From Branchinecta lynchi (Eukaryota > Arthropoda > Branchiopoda > Anostraca > Branchinectidae), in contig JAKZAP010000004.1 of the NCBI GenBank assembly GCA_023053575.1, positions 21,815,252 to 21,879,251 of the forward strand: DNA of 64,000 nt. Direction: 5' to 3'. A model generated the notes under the pieces. That model saw only the letters and a list, made by a program, of their open reading frames with translations, searched no databases and had not been told where the DNA came from. Shown here piece after piece: positions 11,468 through 22,800 of the stretch. Each line of letters starts with the position of its first letter. The stretch's first letter is position 1. The position numbers were made by a program, and so were the translations under genes.

Positions 11468-11808
11468 CACTGAGGCAGTCAACCATAAACTCCTCATTTT
11501 TGGATACCCTATGCCAAACGCTGGGTATATCTAGCATTTGGCATAGCCTATGCCTAATGCTGGATTCCCTACGCCAAATGCTGGATAGCTGTTGGTACCC
11601 TAACCCTGACCTACCTCACTACAGATAAAATTCTGATTGATTAATTTCTGAGCTTCACTCAAACCATCAATATTTTATTGCGTCCAAGTATCCGGCATTT
11701 GGCATAGTGTATCCAGCGTTAGGCATAATGTATACCAAACGCTAGATATACTCAGCGCTTGGCCTAGGCTTTCCCAAAATCAGGGATTTATTGTAGACTG
11801 CAGTGAGG
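11468..11808. mobile_element. hAT-like MITE copy 1 (325 bp)
   Basis: The element runs 11476-11800 with ends CAGTCAACCATAAACTCC and, inverted, CAGTCTACAATAAATCCC. The flanking 8-mers CACTGAGG and CAGTGAGG match at 7 of 8 positions. The arms contain repeated GCCAAACGCTG/GCCTAACGCTGGAT motifs in both orientations. No ORF is present. Confidence 0.8.
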
Positions 11809-12117
11809 TCGTCTGTAAGAGGAATTAAGCCTTGCTAGATCAAGAATGCATTTTATTGTAATTGAAAACATTAGGTATGAAATAATCAATATCTTTTTCC
11901 ATAACCTTGTCAGATGAAGATTCAGTGCATAGGAGTTTCAGCTTAGTCTAACCTCCATCTTAAATACTCTCGGCATGGTTACCAGGGTTCTGTGATAAGA
12001 GCTGTTTGTTCCAAGCAACATTGGAGCTCTTGGCTGTTGTCTTCGTAAAGTTTGTGTGTCCCTCTGTCTGATAGCACAGTAAATTTCGAAGGAGAGAAAT
12101 ATTTTTGTGGAAATGTG

Positions 12118-12446
12118 GTGTGAGTCAGTCTACCACAAATCTCTGATTTTTGGACACCCTATGGCAAACGCTGCGTATATTTTCCGTTTGGCATACGGTA
12201 TGCCTAACGCTGGATCAAAGCTGGATACTGTCACCCAGTAAGATATTGATGATTTCACCGAAGCTCAGAAATCAACCAATCAGAATTCATCTTTAGGGGG
12301 ATAAGTCAGGGTTAGATTGAAAACAGGTATCAAGCGTTTGGCGTAGGGTATCCAGCGTTAGGCAAAGGATATGTCAAACGCTAGATATATGCAGCGTTTG
12401 GCATACTGTTTCCAAAAATCGGGGGTTTGTGGTTTATGGTGTGAGT
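12118..12446. mobile_element. hAT-like MITE copy 2 (313 bp), inverted relative to copy 1
   Basis: The element runs 12126-12438 and is flanked by a perfect 8-bp duplication GTGTGAGT. Its ends (CAGTCTACCACAAATC and, inverted, CATAAACCACAAACC) and its CAAACGCT motifs match copy 1. The core reads in the opposite direction to copy 1, so these are two separate insertions of one family. Confidence 0.82.
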
Positions 12447-13712
12447 GTCCTTTCGGGTGTCTAACTGTAGATAAGATTCGGCCGATCGACCATGTACCGG
12501 TAGCCCTATCTTTAGAGTAGGGGGAAGGGTTTGTTGTGGGGTGAGAAAAAATGTTATCTAGGGGTAAGAAAACATGCCGACTCCTTATCTGAAATTCGTT
12601 CTCTCGCCGGAGATGTTGGCGAATTCGTCCGGATTTTTGTTTTGCTGAAGTCCGTCGAGTGTCAAAATAGGAGAATAAAACATGCTGGATCAAAATACTA
12701 TTCTTGCTTTTGATGCTGGACCGATTTTGGTAGTACTTATGACTCCTTGGTCAAGTGGTTTAGAGTGTCCGTGGTAGGGTAAGCTGACAGTTTGAATCGG
12801 TCTATCTGCTTCGTTTTCTGCTTGTATGATGACCGACAGCGTCTGGTGAAAACCGGAAATTCCGTAGGCATCATGTTACGTTTTTATCGGATGTTTGGAG
12901 TTTCAATTTAGTGATGAGAAGAGATAGAAATCGATCTTCCAGCTATGTTTGCCTACGAAATCGACGTCGAAATCCGGCCAAAATGGAAAATTCATTGGTT
13001 CTAATAAATGTGTTTTTCCAGCTCTTCTCGGTATATGGATAAAAGGAATGTATCAATCTTTCTGCTTTTTAGTACTACCAGATTAATGATACGATGGCCT
13101 TCTGGTGTATTCCGGAAATTTCTGAAACAACAAAATCTTTCCGATATATTTCCAAGGTGGTATGTATATACATAAGAAAGCAAACAAAAAACATGTGGGA
13201 TCAGAAAATTGAATATATTCGGACAGTACTGATGGTAAATAACATTCTTATGGGATCCGACAAAGGCAGGAAGTTCAAGTTTTTTAATTTATGACACAAA
13301 ATTACAATTAACGAGCACTGTGGAGAATAAAAATTCGAATATTTAGTGCTCGTCAGTAATTTTACCTTAATGACAGTAACCACGTACCCTATAAATCTAT
13401 AATAAATCTAACAGAATATAATCTGACCTGTATAATGTAACTATCTACCAAATACCACCAAAATATGTTTGTGAAAAAACCTGTTCTGAAAAACCAAACA
13501 AACCACTTACCACAGACATGAGTAAGTGAGAATGCGGGCAGCAGAAACCAGCCACACACGAAACAGTAATTCAACTGACCAGCGACACTGTCAAAAAATC
13601 AAATTCTTGGATAATAAATTTCAGGATAATTATATTTTAATCAAAATTTATATTTATTATTATTATAATTTTTTGGAATGAAGGATGATGAAGTCCAGTA
13701 AACAGTCCGCTT
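12447..13712. other. Intergenic stretch upstream of THOC2
   Basis: There is no conserved ORF. An upstream non-coding THOC2 exon and the promoter probably lie in or before this stretch, but I cannot place a TATA box, initiator or other promoter element. Confidence 0.4.
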
Positions 13713-13736
13713 GGGGATCCCATCGAGACTTTTGGT
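13713..13736 (+). repeat. Family A 3'-end fragment next to THOC2 exon 1
   Basis: GGGATCCCATCGAGAC followed by TTTTGGT matches the conserved 3' terminus of family A (GGGATCCCATCGAAACC, then TTTGGTCTTG). It lies about 45 bp upstream of the THOC2 start codon. Confidence 0.5.
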
Positions 13737-13781
13737 ATTTTGTTGTGGCTTAATAGGTCCATTATTTTTAGGACATCAGAA

Positions 13782-13849
13782 ATGGCTGGTATTGTTGAAA
13801 AATTACTTGAAAACAACCGGAGCTGGGATAAGGATGGCGTGACCAAACT
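13782..13849 (+). CDS. THOC2: THOC2 exon 1 (first coding exon)
   Basis: It encodes MAGIVEKLLENNRSWDKDG and ends in phase 2 at a GTAAGT donor. NRSWDKDG followed by LYKSC in exon 2 fits the W-K-G/L-C pattern at the THOC2 N-terminus. An acceptor-like TTTTTAG at 13764-13770 may begin this exon, with a few 5' UTR bases before the ATG. Confidence 0.8.
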
Positions 13850-16800
13850 GTAAGTAGAAACCATCCTAAGGTATAAGCAGGAATAGATAGATTCCCAGAA
13901 AAGGAAATCTTGCATAGACGCTTGACATTGCGACAGTGACGAGTGATGCAGATTTATTTTGTTTGAAATAGTGCCCTCGAATATGTAAAAATGATCATTC
14001 ATCCATAGCCTATTTATGCAAACGAACGTTAAAGCTACTAGTAATTTTTTGAGGGCGATTCTGGCGGTCTGGAAAGCTCCTCCAGCTTATGAGCTGGCTG
14101 TTTTTGCGACTTCAGCTAAAACTCGCTTCGCTTTCCAGTGCCACTTTCCGCCGTGACCAGAAAAGCGAATCCACTATGCGAGTGGAAAGTGGTTTCGGCA
14201 AGTCAGCAAGAAGTTGTAAAGGTGCAACTGAGGCGTGATGACCTTCTGTTCGTTCTTGCGCTCGGTGAATTTTGCTTTTAGGAAAGCGAATCAAAGAGAT
14301 CGCAGAATCGCCCTTTGTTCTGCTATATTCCGAATGAAAGATTCATTAGGATATCTTTAGGAATGCTGTTTTTTAGAAAGTTATTGAGGATGGGCAAGGC
14401 ATAGGTGTGATGAATGAGCTTTGGAAAAGGTTTACCCTAGAGAAGTATTACCGAGGAAGTAAAAAACACATTACAACCCTTTGGTTCTGGCAGGAGCATC
14501 ACTTGTCTTTTACCTTTGGGGGGGGGGGGGGGTCCAGTGTGTGCCGACGGACTAAATAATTTGCTGACAAAACACGCAGTTCCCGCCAGCACAGAATATA
14601 TCCGGTGTAAAACAAATAGTAATGCACCAGTTGAGACTATTCCTTTAATGTAGATTCATATATTTAAATTGGCGTATTCGGCTTTTCTTTTCAGCTTTTG
14701 TTAAAAAGTTAAACTTCCAGCGACAGTACCGATAACAAGTTAAACTAAGCGCCACAGGCGAATTTCTTCTGCCTTTTTCTGGAAAAATTTGGCTATACCT
14801 GCCATACAAGTTTGAACTTTTAATATGTTTTAAACCCCAAGATTTTTATCCTACAACGCCAACTAAAAGCAAACGTTCTTCCAAATAGAAAACACTTCGA
14901 AATGCGTCGCAGGTGGAATTTTGTGTAGGCTAATACTAACTGTTTAACTAAGAATTAACTTTTTAAATCTGCCTTTTCCGGAAAAATGTGATTTACATCT
15001 TCCAAACAAGTTTCTAGCTTTCAGTGTGCTTCAAACCCCCCAAAAATGTCAAGCCTAGAACGCCAGATAAACGAAACACCGTTCTTCCAAATAGAGAATA
15101 ACACGAAATGCACCGCAGGCGAAATTTAGTTGAAACGCCGATGAGGAAAAATAAAAGTAAGCCTACTTGTGAAATCACAGGTATGTCCGTAAAAAAAAGT
15201 ATAAGTAACCATCCAAAATAAAGTAGGCACAAAGTAGATTTGTTCTATTTCCAGTTTGCAGCAAAAGAAGTAATTTTCACGTTAAATAGACATGCTGAAT
15301 ACTGGAGTACTGTCATCGCCTTTATCTTCGAGATTAGGACCACACCGAGAATTGGCCAAAAAAGAAATAAGGATCCCAATTTGCCAATAAGGCTTTTTTT
15401 TTATCATCGGCGTGCAGCCAAATCAACCAGAAAGGGAGTGTACGGGTACAAACACAGGAACGACCCACAAACAAAACAAGGAGAACAGGTTTGACGAATT
15501 CCGACGACAAGGAACGGAATGGAACGAAAAATTGTTTGACGGTGCATTGAAAAAACAAAACAATAAAACAACGGTTTAACGACGGACTTAAACTTTTGGT
15601 CTTCGTCCTACAGAAGTTCACAGAATGTGATTTGGTTTCTTATGTATATGGAAAAGATCCCTATTCCGACGAGGCTTAAACTAGTCCGCAGAATTTGGTT
15701 CTTATGTGTAAAACGAAAACCCGATTAACCGACGAAGCTTAAACTTTCAGTCCTCGTCCGACAAAACTTTACCGTCATTTGTCTGGTGTGCAGGATAATC
15801 TTGATTTGCGACGAGACATAAGCTGTCAGGATTGGCCCGACAAAGCCGATGTGCCGACGAAACAAACTTTCGGGATTCGCCCGATAAAGGTTCACAGAAT
15901 TGATTTCTTACAAGTAAAAAGAACCGATGTGCCGATAAGAATACCGGCACCCGACAAAACCATACAGCCTTTGATTTCTTGTGTTTTGCCCGATAAGACC
16001 CTACATAACTTGATTTCTTACATGTAAAAATAACTTGATGTGCCGACGAGACTTAAACTTCCCGGGTGTGCCCGACGAATGTTCGCAGAACCTGATGTGC
16101 CGAGGAGTCGACCCACGACCACAAAATTTGATTTCTTCAGTATAAAAAGAACCCAATCTGCCGGTGAGGGAACCCGAGGCCTGACGAAAGCATACAGAAT
16201 TCGATTTCTTCTGTATTTTGCCCGACAAATGTTTGAAGATTTGATTTCTTGCGTGTAAAAACAAATCGATGTGCCGACGAGTCGATCGACGCCCGACAAA
16301 AGCATAATTTTTTTTTATTTCTTCTGTGTTTTCAGGCAATCTGCGCCGTCAAAGTGGTTCGCCCGACGAAATATTCTCACAACCTTTGGTTGGGAGTCCC
16401 CCCCCCCCTACCCCCTCCATAGTGACACCCTGGGTTCTGGACCTCTTCAAGTTTTGTCAAATGCTAGGACTTTTTTCTTATTGTTTTTGGTTGGGGAAAT
16501 TGAAACGGAAAGAAGGCTTCACAGTGACTTTGCAATTAATGCACAGGCTGTGTGCTATTGCCTAAAGACAGGGTCATGTAAATTTTTTCTTGTAGGTACA
16601 AAAGCTGTGAAGAAATTGTTGCTTCAGCTGACTCAGATGATCAAGATGAGGCATTAGTGGGATTTATTTGTCTGCTAGTTACGAAACATTTACAAGGAGC
16701 AGTTAAGAGGGATGCAGTTCATTCTGTTGCTGAAACAATGAGGGTAAGATTTCTATTTGTTTCAGTGTAACGTTTTTGCATCTGTCCTGTCGTTACAGAT

Positions 16801-19800
16801 ACCAGTGAAGCCAGGAAGATACCCATATGGTAATATTGTAGGGTGTTGTTTGTCCACATTGTCCAGGACCTACTATTCCGTCGTTCAAGAGTCTGTCGAA
16901 TTCCATTCGGATTAGTTAGGGGTGGTTTATTCCAGATAGGGGAAATCATTCATCTAAGACAGTCAGAAGGCTATATAGTTCTTTTTGCGCCCCCTACATT
17001 CATGACCGTTACGGAATTTGCCATATCCCAAGGAAAAAAGATGAGTGCTACATTAAGGATTGCAGATTTCTTGTGTACCTCACAAAAACCCTCCGTGGTC
17101 ATTTCGACATTCAGGACAGCATTTGGGTGGGGGGTCTTCTTACCCCCCACCAACATCCTACCCTGCCAGCCCATGACATCGTTAACCAATTCTTTAATGA
17201 CACAGTTCCAGAAGCCGTTTACGGAAGCCCAAGCCACCTGCAGAACTTCAAAACTCAAAATTTTTTGTCACTGTGTCTCAGATGTGGATAAAGAATGTAA
17301 AATTGCTTAGTTATTTTGTTCTGTTTAATTTTTTCATTCTCCCTTTTCCTTTTTTTGTTCCTTCGCTGTGTTTCATAAGCGGGTTACAAATATAGAACTA
17401 TCGTTAATGGTTATGAAGTGATGCGCTTTTTTTTGCAGGAGAAGTTTCCGAATACTATTTCAGTGTTTGCTGATGCTCTGAGTGTCATTGATGGGACATT
17501 CCAGACTACGGCAAAACTAGGAAATCGAGAAACCTTTTATGTGCTGGTGAAAGATCTTGAGAGGGTGAGTTGTGGGATTTGAATGTTGTTTCGAACGTTT
17601 GTTACAAAATTATGATATTTTGATGTAGCTCAGCCTTTTCCTGGAAAGCTTTTAGTCGTGCCGATGTGTGTTGTTTATTTCGGCCTTAAAGGAAACCTGA
17701 ATGAAGAGTACCAAGTATCATCCCTATCTGTATGACTTCCGCTAACGTTGCCTGCAGAAAACCCAATCAAAATACGAAATCGTGTTTCCAAGCTATAATT
17801 TTTGCTCCATTTTGCATCTGTCCTTATTTCAGTACCGATCAATTTTAGAAATGAACAAATGTCTCCATTCAACCCTTCTTCTCGAATATTTTTTATCCGG
17901 TTAAGCCAAAACATGTATCTAGAAGAAATTCCAATACGATTCGGCCAGCGCTGTACAAGATTTGAATGAATTGCGCTTTTTGTCTTGGAGTCTGCCTGTG
18001 CAAACCTCCGGAAACGAATATCTCTATTCTAAAAACGTCACGCGCAGGAGAAGAATGCTCTCCGTGGCCATTTCTGTAAATGCATTCTCCATGGTGTGTT
18101 CAAGTATGGTTTCATTGTTCAGGTGTCCTTTAAGCTACTGTCATTCTGGGATATTCTGGCATCTAAACCTCTTGGTTTTTTCCTCTTCATTAAGGATCCC
18201 TCTTCTGAGGCAGGAGCCCAGTTTTATATTTGATGGGCAAAACGGATACGTCAGCTGAATTTTATTGGAGCTATCTTTCGGCCCTTCTTGGCAAGGGTCA
18301 AGATGTCTATCCAAGACATGAAAACAGGTACCCATGACTTTGCGAGGATAAAAAACTGGTTTTACAGGGCACAACAAGTCCCAGAAAACAAAAAAAAATG
18401 CCCTGCTGTAGGTTTTTGGTAACTTGTATTTTTGTTATATTTCAGATCCTGGGTGATTCTCTCTTGAAGGAGCGAATGGAATTCGACACACTGGAAAATT
18501 GCGGAGTTTTAAAGGCCAAAGGAAGTAAATTCCTCAATCAAAAGCATGTCAAGCTCAGAACAAAGTTGTAGTAAGTTTGGATGAGCTTATTTTGAAATTA
18601 GGTTACCTATTTACCCACATTTCAATTCTCACGACTAAAAATGAATTTGTTTTGTTCCATTTGGATTTATATAGTTTGGTTGTGTTTAAATTGTATATGT
18701 ATTTATTAATTCAAACAATGTTTACAACGGATACGTCAGCTATGATTTTTCATCAGCGATATTTCGGCCCTTCTTGGCAAGGGTCCTCGTCAGGCTGTCA
18801 ATCCTCTGGTTCAACTTCGGGGAAAGAAAAAGATTACAGGTTTGTTTCCTTCCCCGAAGTTGAACCAGAGGATTGACAGCCTGACGAGGACCCTTGCCAA
18901 GAAGGGCCGAAATATCGCTGATGAAAAATCATAGCTGACGTATTCGTTGTAAACATTGTTTGAATAAATGTTTCAAAGTCAGCTTGGGCTCAAAGAATAT
19001 TTATTTATTAATATCTGCAAATATGCTGTAAATGTCCGTTGACAACGTTTTCATTTATGATATGTTGACGAGAAATGCAATGCAAATTCGGCATGATTGC
19101 TGTAAAAGTCATTTTCAGATTAAATTCTACTCTACTCTACACTTTCTACACTTCCTCTTACAGTAACGTACAATTTACTCTCACGCTTTGTATAGCACTT
19201 GCTGGAGCAGTTGCGTGAAAAAGGAATAGTCTGTAAAAAAGACCGAGTTGTCTTCACATATATTCTTTAATCTCACTCATTCAGGGCGTGTTCCACCTTT
19301 CTAACAGTAGCAGTATTACTTACTATTTTCGTTCCAACTTCGTAAAAAGTTACTACGCTGACCGTTCGAACCTTCTCGAAATAGCAACTATTTGCTCACC
19401 ATGATCGGGAGCGTAGTAAGCCTGGTAACTACGCATCTCTGCAACGTGATTGGTCGGATTCGCCCGTGGCATTATATTCTGCTTAAAAATAGAAAAATCG
19501 TTCCAGTCTTGACGATAAAGACAGAATTCGTAACGTCATGCGTCTTAACTACGGTAAGTAGGGTGGAGCACGCTCTCAATCAGTATTGAATGTGTGTTTC
19601 GGTTACGGATACCAAGGAGCGAATTCCATTGCTAGGCTCAAGTATTGTTAATCTGTTTTACAGCCTGATAGCGTACTAGCTTGTATTAGCTATAAATTAT
19701 TTCAGTTTCAAGCAACACAAGTTCAACTTACTAAGAGAAGAAACTGAAGGCTTCTCAAAGCTCATCACTGAGATTGTCGAAAAGGATGACCAAACAATCG

Positions 19801-22800
19801 ATGAAAAGATTCAAGCTATTCGTTCGCTTATTGGTAAGTTTCCATTCTCTGCCACCAATTAAGAAATAATTCCGTCAAAATACCTTAGATTCAAGTAGTC
19901 TGTATTATAAGGGGTAAAATCCGAAAATATAATCATGCCGGAGAGCCATCTACCAGGACGAAATGTAAAGAGTTCCCTACTTTATTTTGATACGTGTCAG
20001 TGGCTGCTGATCCGAGCTATCTCCGATAGACCTAAGATGCTCACGAGCAGAAGCATAAGGGTAGATCTACGGATGTTGTGCTGATGTCAGAGGGAACGGT
20101 TTCAGGTGCAGCAATAGTGCTCAGAGAAGTCGGGACTGCGTAGTTGCATAGAGGTAATGAGAGAACAAAGGGTGTCTGTGCTCATGTTAAGTTAGGTAGA
20201 CACATATTGTAATACAGATACAGTTTGTAAGCTGAAGGAAGTTGAAACTTAGACGAAATACTTTCCTGTGCAACATTGCCACACATATAAACCTTATCAG
20301 GTTGTGTGACAACATATTTCTTATCTCTGAATCCGCCATTCCTTCTCGCAAACATTCCCAACCTCTACTACAAAAATCTCCCTCCGGTATCTTCAACTTT
20401 TTGTTCAGTTAGTGTCTTACGCCGCCTCTAAACATGTGTGTGCAAGATTTAAGACGATAATATTACGTGAAGATGGAATGTTATGCAATCTTTATGCGGT
20501 ATTGCCTAGACCCTTGACATGGGATGTGAACTGCTTAGACGAGTTTGCCTTCGGCGGGGTCACTGTTCCTGTAGCTCGCTACTGTCTAACTATTGTAGTG
20601 GTTTGCGAACTATTTGTACAAGCCCCTCTGTAGCTCGGTGGTGGAACAGTTGCCTTGACCAAAAGGTGGGTTCAAATCCCACCTGCGGAGCCTTTTTGTT
20701 TTTGAGTTTACTATGCATAAGCTAAGAGTTACCCTAACTAAGACCAACTAAGTAAGACTTCACCGTAACTGTACCTAGATATTTACATCGTTCCCCGAGT
20801 GGCATAAGGTTCGCTCAGACTCATATTACCGATTCCACTCCTATTACCGATTCACCCGCCTCTGAAAATCTTTCTTTTGCTTAGATCATCAAGCATTGTG
20901 TATTTTATACCCTTTTCATTTTTCAGGATGCTTCAACCTTGACCCCAACCGCGTTCTCGACCTCATTCTCGAGAGCTTTGAATGTCACCCGCAATATCAC
21001 TCAGAGGTTTCGGTTCCGCTCATAAAACGGTACATGCCCGATGCCCGAGTTCTTAGCGAGATTTTGGGATTCAAGTTCACTTCGTTCCAGTCGTTAACGA
21101 AGAGCAACGAGGAGAAGACACCGATGTCTTTGTTTGTCCTTACTGTTCTGCTACTCGAACACAAGCTGATTGAGTTGGAGGATATTTATTCCTGGGTAAT
21201 TGGAACATATTTTGTACTTTTTTAAGGCCTCGAGAAAGACAGTAGACACTCCCAGGATATTCTAGTAGAAGAACTGCCAAAATTCGGTGAAACCTGCTAA
21301 AAAGGCAGAAGATAAATTGCTCCTGTTCTAAAGTGATTTATCGAAGCTGGGAAGGCTCATCGTAGAGATTTGTTACGACCTAGTACATTAGGCTACCCAG
21401 CACAAACCCTTCTTCTAGTTCTAGATTGGCCTCAGGAGTCTGCTGCTTTTGTACATTTTTTTTTACTCTGTTTCGCAACTTTAAACAGTTCCCCTCTACG
21501 AATATTTTATTATTTTTTCCTTCATTTTTATTTGCTTTCTTGCCCGACATCTGTTATTTTTTAGAGTAGGAATGTTTCATGCTGGATGAATCTGGTGTCG
21601 TCTTGACGCGCATCCAGAATACGTGGTGGGTTTCTATGAATCGGAAATTTAAAGATTGGATTATAGTTAGGTTTAAAGAACGACTTTAATCAATCAATAA
21701 ATTTTATTTCAACCCTAATAGTACTAGGCTAACACGGGCGGGAATTAAGAAACTTAGAAAACCCACTGAAAAACTAGACCTACGTTGCCTGGACAACGTG
21801 AAGTGTTGCAGCAACCTTCGTGATGATCCAAGGGGTTTCATTGTCGAGTTGTTCACTGCATTGTGACTGCTGTGTACATGCTGCCAGTTTTGCGATATGT
21901 CGTCTTAGAATACTCAGCTTTCGTCACTTCATTCTCTGTCCGTCATCATCCCCTTGTCTTGCAGTTGTACCCTGACGACACAGTCGTTGAAAAGTGTGCC
22001 TTAGAAGAGGAGTGCTATGCCCAAAAGTGTCACAAGAAGATGACACACTTATCCACCGTTCAGAAAGATGAGGACGAGGAAGCGCCTCTGCGCTTCGACG
22101 CTTCCGCCTATGCCTCAAACCAGAAACTCAGGTTACTGGAAGCAGCTCTCCTCGTTGGGACGTGGGATATTGCATCCATGCTTCTAGAAAAGTTTTCAAA
22201 GGACTGGGTGATGTGCAATACACCAATTTTCAAGGCTGCTGCTGCCCTTGTCCACGTTAGCATAGAACCGATCTATAGAATGTGAGTGAGCCGCACTGGA
22301 CATGTTTATGTTAACGCTCAGTATATAGTAAGATCCGACCATTCGCGCTCCTATATTACGATGAATGAGTTTGTCAAACTCTTTGAAAATGTCATTAGCT
22401 TAATGCTGGTCTTACACTTTGCTTAAATCCGAGCATGATTCAGATACATGGGTATTTTGCGCTCGTTTTTGCGCTAGGAAAAATTTCGGACAACAAAATC
22501 GGACTTAGATACCCCTGGATTTGAAAAACACAAGCGGATTTACGCAGGGTGTAAATTCACCATAAGGTTAGATAAACAGTGCGGCTTTTGAGTCTAGTGA
22601 AAGACATGTGCGTTTTGTACCAGGCGTAGCAGGAATTCCAGTCGTGTTAGGGATTTGCCTTTAGGTTCTAGTCCCTCTTTTTGTAAAGTAAGGTAAGGTA
22701 AAGCACAATTTTATTAACAACTGTGGAAAGCTCAAGTTCATAAAAGCGACCGACATGCCAGTGGCATAAGAAAATGACGCTCGCTAATTCTGGTTGGTTT

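Noticed and set aside
12358..12693. 111-codon minus-strand ORF upstream of THOC2
   Set aside because: It starts within a hAT-like MITE and shows no domain or splice support.
16843..17310. 155-codon + strand ORF
   Set aside because: It overlaps equally long frames on both strands, has no recognisable domain, and sits between two well-placed THOC2 exons. It is treated as intron sequence.
20627..20694. Functional tRNA gene
   Set aside because: The acceptor stem is mostly unpaired, no proper anticodon stem forms, and the central region is too short.
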